Positions 37,456 to 49,684 of a DNA stretch of 64,000 bases are shown one piece after another. The DNA lies in contig JAMWET010003472.1 in assembly GCA_024036415.1 (NCBI GenBank), positions 1 to 64,000 of the forward strand, given 5' to 3'. This DNA is from Prochilodus magdalenae. Taxonomy: Eukaryota > Chordata > Actinopteri > Characiformes > Prochilodontidae. The position numbers and the translations under genes are program-made. The notes below the pieces were generated by a model. That model saw only the letters and a program-made list of their open reading frames with translations. It was not told the origin of the DNA and made no database searches. Numbering within the stretch: the first letter of the stretch is position 1; every line of letters begins with the position of its first letter.

Positions 37456-38394
37456 GTGCTCAGTCAGTGTGGTCCGAGGGTGGACCAGCAGTGGTAGAGA
37501 ATCAGTGGGATACTGAGCTGACCAAATCAGTGATGACTTCAAGCCTGCTGTTATCAGTCCCGACTTACAAACATCTGGATTGAATTATTCATGGGTTCAT
37601 TATACATAACCGAGCCCCATATACCTGCATCCCACTGTTCATAGTGGCTGGGCTTACTGCACTTTTAACACCACTGCCATATAAGCCAAGTGAAAACTGA
37701 CCGACGAGGCTTATGACCATGACTGACAGCATTGTTGCAGGAAGCCGTTTCTTGCTTTCCCCTGGAAACTGTTTGAGAGAGCCTCATGGCTCCTCTGATG
37801 CCGAAGCTCTGATGTATTTCCGCTCCGTCCACTGATTCTACGACTTTATTTACGTGAGCCCAATTCCACCCCACAATGCTAGCGTGTCCTGGACTGCCTC
37901 GACTATAACAGATGCTTCAAAATTGAATATAGATTCAAGTGAGCAAGACAAGATGCCAGATGAATCTCAATTCGCTGGCACTCATAACTAATAGCTGCCT
38001 CCGTAGCCATGAGCTGGAATGGGAGTGGTGTTGCTTGCCAAGCTGTCATTTCAGAGACGAGAGAGAATTTGAAACTGACATTAGATATATGGCTGTGTTG
38101 AACACACAGCAGCAGTGATCATCCTCTCTGGGCTCGTGTGAACATGAATATATGGTTGTATGATGTTGCTTAGACCTGGGACTTTTTATTATGAGGAAAA
38201 TAATAAAGCGGAATAAACTGTGTTGGTTTTAAGACTTCCCTTAAGAACAGTTTAAAGGTAGTTTATTAATCAGGTCATAAACAGCTTTGAGATCATTCAT
38301 TTGAAGTTTGAACATTAATAAAACGGCCACCTGTTCTGTCTGGTAGGGCTGACTGGTTTAATGCTATTGGATGGAGAAGACAAGAGCAGGGTAA
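37456..38394. other. unique sequence
   Basis: No gene or repeat recognised. The minus-strand frame 37665-37874 has no domain. Confidence 0.45.
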
Positions 38395-38911
38395 CCAGTA
38401 AGATGTGATGATCAACCAGACAGATGAGCACCCATAACAGGTGTGGCTGGATTGGGCATGTACTGGACTAAGTTCTGGATGTAGCCACAGCAGTGTTCAG
38501 ACACTCTTACATCAAAGAACTGGTCAGGTGGCCCAGATGTGGTGGATGCCTTCCCTGGCACAGTTCTGAGGAGAATTCCCTGTAGACTGGGATTTTATCC
38601 ACTGCTGGTAGACCCGTATGACCGTACGCTTCCATACACCTGCAGATTCAGCTACTTCCTTCACACTATGGTCTTTGGCCACGCCCACATGCAGTCCCTC
38701 CTTTTAGCCAATCATTAACATCTGCTCTGGAGCGTTTTCCACACATGGAACGAGACATTCCCTGCACTGTAGCACCTCTTCTCAATCTATGGATCCCGTC
38801 GCTCACACCCTGCAAGGATTTATAGCCCTGTTGTCATCATGCAGCGCCACCTGCAGGAGCCTGAATTTACTACCACATTAAACACACAGGTGGCTAATTG
38901 TTTTGTCTGGT
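38395..38911 (-). mobile_element. dispersed repeat R1, copy 4 (longest)
   Basis: The most complete R1 copy. Both ends carry CCAGACA in opposite orientation (38415-38421 and 38904-38910), which may be the outer tips of terminal repeats. The helix-turn-helix-like peptide (KEVAESAGVWKRT...RVYQQW) lies at about 38600-38665 on the minus strand. No catalytic domain is present. Confidence 0.75.
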
Positions 38912-39409
38912 GAGCTGCAGGGAATCTAGCGGACAGCAGAGAAACGCATTGACCTACTGTAAAACAAACTATGGACTGTTTTAATGGCATGCCTCAGGGG
39001 TTATACTGGGTCCAGAGTAGCTCACTGGGGTTCCACTTCCCAACCTGGCAAGCACATCATGCCTAAACCAGTCCATGGGCAAGCTGCCTGGTGCTGCTTT
39101 CATCTGTGTAACATTAAAATATGTCAGTGGCTTTGGATTAGAGTGGCTGCCAAATGCCCACATGACTTACTGAGGTGTGTATGGCAATGCTTTCGAACTC
39201 TGCTGCATCACCTTTTCATACGTGGCCCGACATGGTGGGCGCGATTCTGGTGAACATGGATGAATATCAGGGTAGCATTTTAGCAGTGTTGATTTGAGGT
39301 GGCATTATTTTTATTGTTTAATATTGGGCACCCTGAGACTTCACTCTGTCACATGATGAAAAGCATGGAGCATTCAAGACAAGGAAGGAATGACTACATG
39401 AAGCAAACA
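38912..39409. other. unique sequence
   Basis: Nothing recognised; frames on both strands around 38981-39253 lack domains. Confidence 0.45.
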
Positions 39410-40100
39410 AAGCAGGGCATGAAGGAGGATACTAAAGAGAAAAAAAAACATAACATGCTATGAATGAGTGCATTAATGAATAAATGAAGCCACACATAAA
39501 GCAGGACAGTAAGGACAAAAGAGAAAAAATGAATGAATGAATAAATAAATGAATGAATGAGGCAAGACAGTGGAGCAAAAGGAGAAAAAGATTAAAATAC
39601 AGTGAATGAATGAATAAATGAATGAATGAATGAATGAAGCCAAACATGAAGCAAGAATAAAAAGAATAACATAAGAATGCTAATGAATGAGTAAACAAAC
39701 AAATAAACAAAGCCACACAAAGTCAGAGAAGAAAAGGAGAAAAATAGAAAAGCATGCAATGAATGAATGAATGAATGAATCAATGAATGAAGCCACAAAT
39801 TAAGGAAGACAGTGAATAAATAGGAGAAAATGAAAAACATATAACAAATGAATGGATGGATGCATGAATGAAAGACTGACTGAATGAATGAATGAATGAA
39901 TGAATGGATCAAGCCATGCATAAAGGAAGACAATGAAGAAATGTGGAAAAAAGAATAACATAGTCAGTGAGTGAGTGAAGCCATGTATGAAGCAAGACAG
40001 TGGAGAAAAGAATGAATGAATGAAAGAAGAAATGAATGAATGAATGAATGAATGAATGAATCAATCAATCAATCAATTAATCAATTAATCAATTAATCAA
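39410..40100. repeat. GAAT-rich higher-order repeat, block 1
   Basis: Units of roughly 70-110 bp, each made of a variable (GAAT)n run plus a fixed segment like GAAGCCACACATAAAGCA then GACAGTGGAGAAAAG. It ends in AATCAATC and AATTAATC variants. Minus-strand frames at 39432-39716 and 39592-39933 (Phe-Ile-His-Ser repeats) are translations of it. Confidence 0.93.
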
Positions 40101-41160
40101 ACAACCCACTCAACCCAACCCCAACCAACAAAGTACCATGAGACAGATAATCCAAGGTCAGGTCCGAGTAAACTCAAGACTCCTGCTTCAGAATTCTTAC
40201 TTCCTCGAATTCCTTTTCCCAGCATGCCTCTGTGCTGCTCATGTATAAACCACATGCCTGGAGGTTAAAGAGGCTTATTCCACCCTTCTGAAAAAGAGAG
40301 CGCGACTGCTGAAGTATTCATAAGAAGCTGCTCCTGAGAAGATCAGCGTGATTAAATACAGGCCGGTCGATAAACATCATAGAAGAAACTGTAGAGAGAA
40401 CACACAAGTAGCCTGAAGCGACGGCGCTAATGCTCCCCCCTGACCGCCCAGGGGTTAATCTACCCCCCACTTACGCCCAACGAGCTCATTATGCTTGCGT
40501 AATGATCTCCTGAACACATGTTCTACTCTGGAGCAAATACCCAACAAAAGCCAAACACTCGAGCCTGCCGCATCAACAAAGGCCGGGCGCGGCGCACATC
40601 CCTGCAGGCTGCATCGGGCCGTTCTGCTGAATTGGGGGATTCGAGATTATGTACTTCAGAAAGTGCTGATATATTGTGTTTGCTGAAGAATAAGGGAGGA
40701 AAATTTCACACCATTATTGCAGCATCTCGGCGCTAGCGGAATCTGCTCTACCGCCAGCTAATTACGCCCCACCTCCTCGCTCCCTAGCCCGGCTTGTAAA
40801 GCCTCCCCCAGTGCTCGTCTCTCGCGTCGGGCTTTGGTTCTAGTGTTTTGTCTTTGTTTGGTCCTTTTCAAAAGCCTTTGGAGTGTGCTGCGCAATGCCA
40901 CTGGGGCTGGGGAGGAACGCGGCGCTCTCTAAGATAATGAGAGAAGACACGGTACATGTGTCTGCGCACACTGCCTCATTTCATTACCTCCACACGAGCA
41001 AAGCTGAGACAGCAAGAACCGGGGAAAAGGGGGAAAGGGTGGGGGAGAGAGAGAGAGAGAGAGAGAGATAGGGAGGGAGAGATAGGGAGGGAGATCTGTA
41101 TTTAGAGTCACCGAATGGACAGGCGGGAACGATGAAGAAAGATAAACATGATGAATGACG
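40101..41160. other. unique sequence with (GA)n tract
   Basis: (GA)n at 41046-41070. The 40190-40800 stretch is CpG-richer, unique and compact. Frames at 40495-40736 show no domain. It may include conserved non-coding DNA, but this cannot be shown here. Confidence 0.4.
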
Positions 41161-42660
41161 CTAATAGATTTTCTATAGAAACCTGACGTGTGATCGAACT
41201 TGATGAATGAATGAAACAGTAATGAATGGGTTATTGTAGGATGAGTGAATTAATAATAGAATAAATATTGCAGTCTATGAATGGATGATTGTAGAATAAA
41301 ACAGCAGCCACTAATGAACAATAGCATCCAGTGAATGAATGAATGAATGAATGAATGAATCTTTGTAAAAGAAAAGAGAACAGTGTACTTATTATTAATT
41401 AATAATTGATTGATTGATTGAGTGAATTAACACATGAATAAATGATCAATTGATACTTCTATAAAGCCACCGTGTGTAAGGGTAGATTAGCATACAATGA
41501 ATGAATGAATCAATCAATCAATCTTTCAAACACTCACTAAATTAATGGATGATGGTAGAGTCCAAAAACACAGAGTCCAAACATCCAATTAATGTATCAA
41601 TAATTTGATTGAATAAATGGCTGAATGATAGGTTGAATAAATTGATTCAGTGAATGGCTGAATAAATGGTTGAGCCTTTCAACCAGTCTGAGTGGGATGA
41701 CTGTAGAGTGAAAGACAGACTCTAATCAATAATAGCATCCAATGAATGAATGAATGAATGCTTGTGAATAAAACGTCAGAGAAAGGGAATACTATTAAAT
41801 AATGACTAATTGAATGAATGATTGAATTAATACATACATTAAAATGATTAATTGATAGCTCTGCAAAGTCAAATAATAATATTTATAATAATAATAATAA
41901 TAATTAATTCGGAATGTGTGAGGGACTAGAGTAGCACACGGCAGAAGAACATAAATGAATAAATGAATGAATGAATGAATTAAATTTATAAAAAATGAAA
42001 ATTAAATCAGTGAATGTTTCACCACTCAGTAAATTAACACATGATGGAAGAGAGGCTGACAAACTACAGCCAAAACATACAATTAATGAATGAATGAATA
42101 AATGAATGAATGAATGCATGAATCAATGAATGAATTAATGGATGGATCTCTCAAACAGATGGGATGATTGTAGAATGAAAGAGATTCAATAAAACACTAA
42201 TAAATAATTGCAATGAGTGAATGAATGACTGAATGAATGAATGAATGAATTAGTAAATTAATTGAATGAATGAGTCCAACCACACATTCAACCACTCAGT
42301 AAATTAGCACATGATGGAAGAGAGGCTGACAAGCCAGAGCCAAAAACATACAATTTGTGAATGAATGAATGAATGAATAAATGGTTAAACGATTGAATAA
42401 ATCTCTCAAACAGATGGGATGGTTGTAGAATGAAAGTGATTCAGTAAAACACTAGTAAATAATAGCAATGAATGAACGAATAAACAAATTAATGAATGAA
42501 TGAGTCCTTGTTAAAAAAAAAAGCTAGACAGATGGTTTTTAACTAGTGGCTAAATTAAAGGCTGATTGTAAAGTCATAATCTTTAACACCCAGTTAATGT
42601 AGGAATCATTTGATTGATGGATGGATGGATGGATGGATGAATGAATGAATCAGTGCAGAA
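41161..42660. repeat. GAAT-rich higher-order repeat, block 2
   Basis: Irregular long units mixing (GAAT)n with fixed segments such as ACACATGATGGAAGAGAGGC and ACTAATAAATAATTGCAATG. One pair of fixed segments recurs after 270 bp (42041 and 42311), others after 250-480 bp. A related piece lies at 45040-45360. (GATG)n is at 42617-42640. Confidence 0.9.
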
Positions 42661-43516
42661 CTGCATAGCAGAAGCTCTCATACAGTGAACTGGGAGAACA
42701 CAGAGAAGTAGTGCAGGACGGAGGAGAAGAAGGACGTGTTGGCGGAAAGCTGAAGAAGTGTGTCCTGAAGGAGAGGAGCTCAAACTGCCTGCATTAGTGT
42801 GAGGGCGAGGAAGGAGGCAGAGGCTTCTCACAGGCTTACCTCCCTCTGAACAGAGGCAGCAGTGAGGTCAGCCTAATGTGATCCGGCTCCCCTCAGGAGC
42901 CCAGGCTCACTGAGCCTCTCCGCACAGACGGCTAGCGGCCTCAACCGGCCTACCACAACAGGTTCTAATGTGACCCATGCTAACAAGCCGTGCTAATGGA
43001 GCCTTGTGGAACTCCCAGGCAGCGGTAGGCGCTCCCGGAATGCCACTTCGTATTAACCAGCAGCTTATTTCCCATTAAACTAGCGGTTCCTCAGGTTTCC
43101 CGTTGGCGGTTAGCCGTTAACCCTTCGGCTGAAGACACGGCATGCGTCCCCCTTCCCCCCCCGCAGCGTGACATGGGTTTGTTATGGCTATTGCGCTCCT
43201 ACCTCGGCTGGGCGGCTCCTGTGGGTGTTAAGTCACACGCTCATGCCTTCTGGAATTCTGCCTGCGTGGTAGCGTTCACACTCTGTAATTGGCATAATGA
43301 TGGGATTAATTGGTCCGTTGTCGTCCGTCGCAACAAGACGCCAATCAACGCATGGCAAAGGGCGAGTCCGTGTGCATTAAGACCTAATCAAGCGAGAGAG
43401 ACTGAATAGGATGTATCAAGATGTCCAGCTGGGCAGAATAATTAGATGAGCTGGATTATTCAGTAGCCTCGAGTCAGTGGGAGACTAAACTCACTCACAC
43501 AGACCACTCTTCACTT
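42661..43516. other. unique sequence
   Basis: No gene recognised. CpG-richer DNA at 42880-43390; the frame 43173-43409 has no domain. Confidence 0.45.
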
Positions 43517-44252
43517 ATTACCCTGTTCTTCAATGGTCAGGACCCCCACAGGACCACCACAGAGCAGGTATGATGTGGGTGGTGGATCATTCTCAGCACT
43601 GCAGGGACACTGACGTGGTGGGGGTGTGTTAGTGTGTGTGGTGCTGGTGTGAGTGGATCAGACACAGCAGTGCTGCTGGAGTGTTGAGACACTGTGTCCA
43701 CTCACTGTCCACTCTATTAGACACTCCTACCTTGCTGGTCCACCTTGTAGATGGGCAGTCAGAGACGATAGCTCATCTGCTGCTGCACAGTGCAGTGTTG
43801 GTCATCCTCTAGTCCTTCATCGGTGGACACCGGACGCTGCCCCACAGGACGCTGCCCACAGGACGCTGCCCACAGGACGCTGCCCACAGGACGCTGCCCA
43901 CAGGACGCTGTGCTGTGCTGGACAGTTTTGGTTAGTGGACGATTCTTAGCCCAGCAGTGACACGGAGGTGTCCAGAAGCACTGCTGTGTCTGATCCACTC
44001 ACACCAGCACCACACACACTAACACACCACCACCACGTCAGTGTCACTGCAGTACTGAGAATGATCCACCACCCACATCATACCTGCTCTGTGGTGGTGC
44101 TGTGGGGGTCCTGGCTATTGAAGAACAGGGTAATACAGTACACAGAGAAACAGATGGACTACAGTCTGGACCTGTACACCTACAGAGTGTCCTGTATGGA
44201 CAGTGGAGCTGGTAAGGTGAACTGTGAGTGTAGATCCAGGGAGGTGTGCCTG
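43517..44252. mobile_element. large fold-back element of the palindromic family
   Basis: Arms of 159 bp at 43517-43675 and 43977-44135 are inverted copies with about six mismatches (about 96 percent identity), separated by about 300 bp. The right side extends a further 115 bp (to GCTGGTAAGGTGAACTGTG), matching the outer left region of the copies at 22988 and 61246, so the left tip of this copy is lost. The loop carries GACGCTGCCCACAG five times (43849-43918). It has no coding capacity; the frames 43653-43949 and 43968-44351 are artefacts. Confidence 0.92.
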
Positions 44253-44817
44253 TTGAAGAGTCTACTCTGTGTATACTTTGGCACTGGTTGGTGTGTTCTG
44301 AATAATTCTAAGGAACAACTTATTGGTCTTAATGATTTCCTTGCTCGCTGAGTGGGAGGTCAGAAGGATGTCATTTGCGATTGCTATAGCAGGATGAAGA
44401 CAGGCAGGCGCGGGTAAACTTTATTAGGATGCTCTCAAAACTCTGTAGTCAGAACATGGAGGGACCAGAACAAAGGTGGACAGGGTAATGCCAGGAGAAT
44501 CCGTAATTGCCACACAGGAGACGAGCAGTCGAGATCAAGCCTAGAGAAACCCGGAACGAAGAACTCGGAAAAGAGGAGAACACGGGAGATGATTAGATCC
44601 TGTGGTGGAACCAGACAAAAGACACTGGCCAAAAAGGAAGCACAGGAGAATAAGGGTCCGGGGTACTAATGGGCCCATTGCCTAGAAACAGGTGCAGGTG
44701 ATCACGAACGGGCCTTACGTCTTACTCGCCTACAGTATACACAAGACATCTGTCCTTCCTTTTGGCTCCTGTGTGCATATAAACGTAACATGTCCAAAGG
44801 GAGGGAGCCTAACGCGA
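44253..44817. other. unique sequence
   Basis: No gene or repeat recognised. Confidence 0.4.
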
Positions 44818-44940
44818 GCCCACCAATCAGAGTTTCAATCTGAGCTTGTTTGGGCCTGTTGGACAGAGCTTGGTTCTAGCTATTGGAAACTGTTCTCCTT
44901 CAGTGTTCTGTGCTTATGCTCATTTGAATAGAGGAGAGAA
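44818..44940 (+). repeat. dispersed repeat, pair with 50485-50620
   Basis: Shares GAGCTTGGTTCTAGCTA and CTGTTCTCCTTCAGTGTTCT in the same order and spacing with 50485-50620. About 120 bp; type unknown. Confidence 0.75.
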
Positions 44941-45039
44941 TGGATAAAGAGACAAACAGACTATTGACGGTTTGAACCAGCACAGAATTCGTACAGCCCT
45001 GGGACGGTGTATCAGGAAGCAGAATTACTGAAGGTGGGC

Positions 45040-45360
45040 GTGATTGACACTAATAGCATCCAATCAATGAATGAATCAATCTTTGTAAAGAAAAAAAAAA
45101 GAGAACAGCATAATATTGATTAATTAATAACTGCTTGATTTATTGAATTAGAACATGAATTTAATAAATTATTGATATTTCTATAAAGCTAAACATAAAA
45201 GCCCACTGAGTAGCACACCATGAATAAATTAATGATTCACTGAATCAGTGAATGAATCGATGAATCAACCACTCACTTAATTAAAGGACGATGATGGAGA
45301 CAAAACAAAAAACCATCCAATTAATGTATCTAGAATTTAACTGGATGAATGGGTGACAAC
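45040..45360. repeat. GAAT-rich higher-order repeat, outlying piece
   Basis: Contains ACTAATAGCATCCAATCAAT, TGAATCAATCTTTGTAAAG and AACATCCAATTAATGTATC-type segments also found in the 41161-42660 block. Confidence 0.8.
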
Positions 45361-45611
45361 TTTGATTGACATGTATGTACTTATCTATCCCTTTCATCCT
45401 TAAAGAAAAAAGATCTGGAAAAATGCATTGCCATGCAGAAACTGTGCATCCGATCAAATCAAAGCTCTATACAAGCACGCCATCCTATTCACACGGTACC
45501 ATTTGGGTTGGAATGGTGTTGATATCTCAGTGTGGGACAGTTTGGTGGACTAATATAAGTAGTCAACTCCAAGTACCTTGACTCTTAGATTTATTGACCA
45601 AAACCTGTTGG

Positions 45612-46185
45612 AATAAAGGAACTGATTCTTCTGGAATCAACTCCCCATCACTAACGTTGGTTCGTTGTCTCACATTAAGGGCAAATCACAAAAAAGGAGG
45701 AAGGTCAAAAACTAAATAAATTAAATAAACAAACAAATAAATTTATTAATTAATTTGTTTGTTTGTTTAAATTGTATTTGTTTTTTTTGTTTAATTTATA
45801 CAATTAGAAAAATAAATAAATAAATACAATTTTATTAGTTTGTTTAATTTTATTGTTGTTTGTTTATTTAATGTATTAAATTAAACAAATAAAAAATTAC
45901 AAAATATATATTAAAAAATATATTTAAAACATAAATGATTTTTTATAATTTATTAAAGAAATATATTTTTTAACTATATATTTTTATGTTTATTTAATTT
46001 ATAAAATTAAAGAAATAAACAAATAAATACATTTTTTTCATTTGTTTGTTTAATTTTATTTGTTTGTTTATTTAATTTATTTAGTTTTTTGACCTTCCTC
46101 TGTTCTTGTGATTTGCCCTTAATGCAAGACAATGAACCAACATTAGTGATGGGGAGTCAATTCCAAATGCATCAATTCCTTTATT
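45612..46185. mobile_element. 574-bp fold-back MITE with 130-bp arms
   Basis: The left arm 45612-45741 pairs with 46055-46185. Both read, in inverted order, AATAAAGGAA, GACTCCCCATCACTAA-type, AAGGGCAAATCACAA, GAGGAAGGTCAAAAA and CTAAATAAATTAAATAAAC. The core is AT-rich with ATTT and AAAT runs that can pair further. The outer GGAATCRACTCCCCATCACT-type sequence is common in hAT-like teleost MITEs, but I cannot fix the target duplication. Non-coding. Confidence 0.9.
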
Positions 46186-46939
46186 TTATTCTTTGAGAGT
46201 TTAAAAAAAAAACCACAGCCATTTCTATCTATACTTTCTCTCTTCCAATGTCTTTTGTTCTTGAACTTAATAGCTGTTGAGTAAATAACCGGTGGATTGC
46301 ACAGTGCTATATTAGTTTTACTCTGCTGTATTAATCATGTAAATGTATGGACGTATGAGAAATGCAGTTAGAGCAATGATTGAGAACCAGAGCTGGAGCT
46401 CTGAAGCATTTCCGAGAGAGACTCACCTCCATCCTCTGAGCTTAGGCTAACAGGCTAGACAAGAGCCCAGAGATGTTGCAAGATGCAGTAATGGTGACTG
46501 AAGTACAGGGGGCCAAACAGCATGGCTCAGCTACGACTGAGGTCAAAGGAGCTCAATCAGCAGCAGGGACTGGAGAAGCTGGGTCAGTGACGAAGACTGG
46601 AGACACTCGGTCAGTGTTAGAGGTCGAAAGAGCAAGGTGGGCACTACAGGACCCAGCATGAAGGGCCAGTGATTAAGACAAATGGTGCAGTGGTACCTCT
46701 GCCCTGAGAGAGTGAAGCCCCTCGTGTCGGACTGGGTCATGGGAAGGGTCAACAGAGAGAGCACCTTCAGAGGCAGTCGGTCGTCTGGAAGTAGCCTCTT
46801 TGGAGTGATCTAGAGTGGGGAACGGAAGAGGCGGAACCAGTGGCCTCCACCTTTAGTGGTACAGCTCAGAGATCACTGACCTTAGAACTGAGACTCATAC
46901 CATGGATGTAAATGAGATGAAGCTGTGTTCTTAGTTCCC
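46186..46939. other. unique sequence
   Basis: The frame 46473-46661 (Gly/Ala/Thr-rich) has no recognised domain. Nothing else is seen. Confidence 0.4.
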
Positions 46940-47019
46940 GTTCCACCTTAAATGATGTAGCCGTTACGTTCTGATGCCTGTATGGGTGCATGCAACTGCT
47001 GCTGTATTTAAGGTGGAAC
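46940..47019. mobile_element. 80-bp MITE
   Basis: A perfect 14-bp inverted terminal pair, GTTCCACCTTAAAT at 46940-46953 and ATTTAAGGTGGAAC at 47006-47019. The short interior (GTAGCCGTTACGTTCTGATG) matches a MITE type frequent in fish genomes. No target duplication is obvious. Confidence 0.82.
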
Positions 47020-47737
47020 TGAAGTTTGAATAAGAGGCCGGCTGAAGTCCATAATCTATGGAATTCAGTAAATCTGGACATGATGTTACAACAGGCAGTG
47101 CTCTACACAGTTTATAGCATTTACTGGAAGCCCGCAGTTCATCACTCGCCAGCTTTTGAATGTGAGGCTCCAGTTGTGGATAAAGTGTATAGGTTTGGAT
47201 AATTAAAAAAAAATTCTCTCCCTTGAAATATGTGGTTTTCAGCCTGCCAGAATCGAATGTAAATCCACAGTCTTTAGGTTTCTGCGATTTTGGTACCTAT
47301 AATGCTGTTGTAATTTAATATCTGAAGACAAACAAACCAGTGCAGACAGCTTCGCTGCATCAAGCCATTACAGTAAAGTCACAAATGGACCAAGCAGGTT
47401 TCATTTTGCCTGCAGTTGGTGATGCTATGTTCTTTCAGCTGTGTTTTTGCTCAGCTGTCTAATTTGAATTATGTCGTGTTCTCTGGACCAGCATGCTCTG
47501 GTGTTCTTCCTACTCTGTGTTCGTCTCAGCTGTCTGATTTTGACTTGGTTTGGCCATCTTCTCTGGACTGAAGTTTTGTCTGTGTTGCTTTATGCAGATT
47601 GACTGTTATTGTTTGGTATCAGGGCTGGTAGTGGGAACCTGCAGGGTGATGACTGCATTGGGGCCAGTAATGGCTATAGCTGTATATAATGACATTGCAC
47701 ATCATTTGAGAGGCTGGCATGGGCTGGTTTGCCTATC
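47020..47737. other. unique sequence
   Basis: No feature recognised. Confidence 0.4.
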
Positions 47738-47739
47738 TA

Positions 47740-48335
47740 CAAACCCAAGTCAGACAAAGTTGGGACGGTAGGGAGTGTTTGTTGACGGCAGATGGTATGA
47801 ACCCTGGGTATTGGATCTGGGCTGGAGCATTACCATCACCAAATCAGTATTCCAGATCTTTTGGGAAGAAGAAATGGATGCTGTGTGCCCTGAAGGGTCT
47901 GTCAAGGTATTGGGGTCAGTCATACATTTGTGAAGCAGCATTAAAACAAAATCTGCTCTAAGATCTTACAAGGACGTCTTTACGGGGACGTCTTTTTCAG
48001 GCACTTCCATGCACTTTGCAACAAGGCAATGCAGAACCACCTGCTGGACAATTTACAAAGGTATGGCTATGGAAGAAGACGGTAATGGAACTGGACTGGA
48101 CTGACTGTCTCCTGTAGAAAATGTCCAGTTTGCATGCCAACACGTCTTCTAAGTGTCTTCCGAAGAAATGGGAACATTACAAAGTGGTAAATACTTCACC
48201 GTCCCAACTTTTCTTTGGAATGGTTTGTAAGTCTGACATGCCGGAATGGATGCATATTAAGAAATGAAAAAAGTTGACCAGACAAAACGTGAAATATCCT
48301 TCCATGCTGTCCCAACCTCGTCTGATTTGGGGTTG
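47740..48335 (+). mobile_element. decayed Tc1/mariner-superfamily transposon (596 bp)
   Basis: Inverted ends of about 30 bp (CAAACCCAAGTCAGACAAAG then TTGGGAC on the left, inverted as GTCCCAACCTCGTCTGATTT then GGGGTTG on the right). TA flanks both sides (47738-47739 and 48336-48337). The interior keeps short, broken transposase pieces on the plus strand, including a decayed second-Asp block reading LQQGNAEPPAGQFTKVWLWK, in which the Asp of QDNA is now Gly. The expected 3' segment with GTCCCAACTTTTCTTTGGAA is present. It is an inactive, internally shortened relic, distinct from the other two Tc1-type families here. Confidence 0.85.
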
Positions 48336-48337
48336 TA

Positions 48338-49680
48338 GTGGAAGTAAATATTACACTGCAGGACAGTATATACTCTGGGAGGCACCCATCATGTTTGATG
48401 AGATAGATTTACAGATGGAGGGAGGAATGATGTTCTAAGAAGTTACAGGACAAGGTGGATTACGAGCAGTCAGCTGGTATCTGGGACTGGCTGTAGAGGG
48501 AGACTGGCTCTGTTGCAGCAGATTCATGGACATGCTGTCTCTGGGCTGTGCCTTGCTAGCTGTTTCTGTTGTTCCAGAGCGAGTCCTTGAGCCAGCATGT
48601 CCTCCTGGAGCTTACACGTACTCGGTGCATCCATGGCTGACAAAGGAATGTGCAACAATGGGGAGCCAGAGGAGCCAGTCTTTATTATGGTTTTGTAAGA
48701 GTGATGTGCAAGCCTCTCCTGGTCACCAGAGGATTCGAAGGAATTCCCGTTTAGCAGGAATTTTAATCAGATAGCTTAATATGGCTGATTTGGCATCCCT
48801 AGATATCCTTGCAGCTTCATTTGTGTGGAATCCTAAGAATTTGTCCTCAGTTTACATCGTCCCTGTGTGAAATTAGCCTACCTGACGGACAGTTACAGCT
48901 AGATTTCCGAGTTAGCTTTGGAAAGCCGCAGGACAAAGAATGAACTATGTTGTCGGAAAGCTGGAAAGAAAGTCGTGCCAGCCTTTATTTTATAAAGAGG
49001 GAACATTTGTTGCTCCAGTACATCTCTGATAAAAGACGAATGAGCCTCTCCTGGTCGGGAAACTCGCTGTTGACGTCTGAGAGAACGGAAACCAGCAGAA
49101 GGGAGTGAAAGGAAAGAAATGAACTTGATTTCAGCTTCCTTTATTCAGAAATCCCCGTAATGCAGGGACCAGAGGACTGAAGAAAGAGAGAACGCGCTGT
49201 GATTTCTCTCCTCACAGGTCAAGTTGTGCTCCTCATTGAGTGGCGACGATGAATCAGTTTCCAGGCCAGAAATCAATGTGGCTCTTTCAAGGGCCTTTTT
49301 GACCCCAGCTTCTTATTGCCGTCTCGTCATTCTGACAGCACAGGAAGGAGAGGATATTCCTTGCTACATTCGAAAGAGACAGACATGGTCCGGGCTGAGA
49401 TTGCAGGTTCCCTTCCAGGAAATTTGGATGTCAATATTTGGACCTGTTGGTGCACATGCTGACCCGTATACAGTCCATTCGTTTCTGGTTCTAGGGCGTT
49501 CCAGCTGTCTCTAAGTGGGATTCAGCACGGTGAACACGGGAATTGTCATCTTGGAATACAGGAATCGGTATGTTCCCGGTTGTTCCAGCACCTCACTGTA
49601 GGCACTGGAGGTCAACTTCACTGTGACCTCAACCGAAAAACCCAGTTCTACGCAGCTGAGAAAGCCCCAGAACGTCAGAG
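48338..49680. other. unique sequence
   Basis: No gene recognised. The frames 48526-48774 and 49224-49514 show no domain and no convincing splice sites. Confidence 0.45.
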
Positions 49681-49684
49681 TTTG

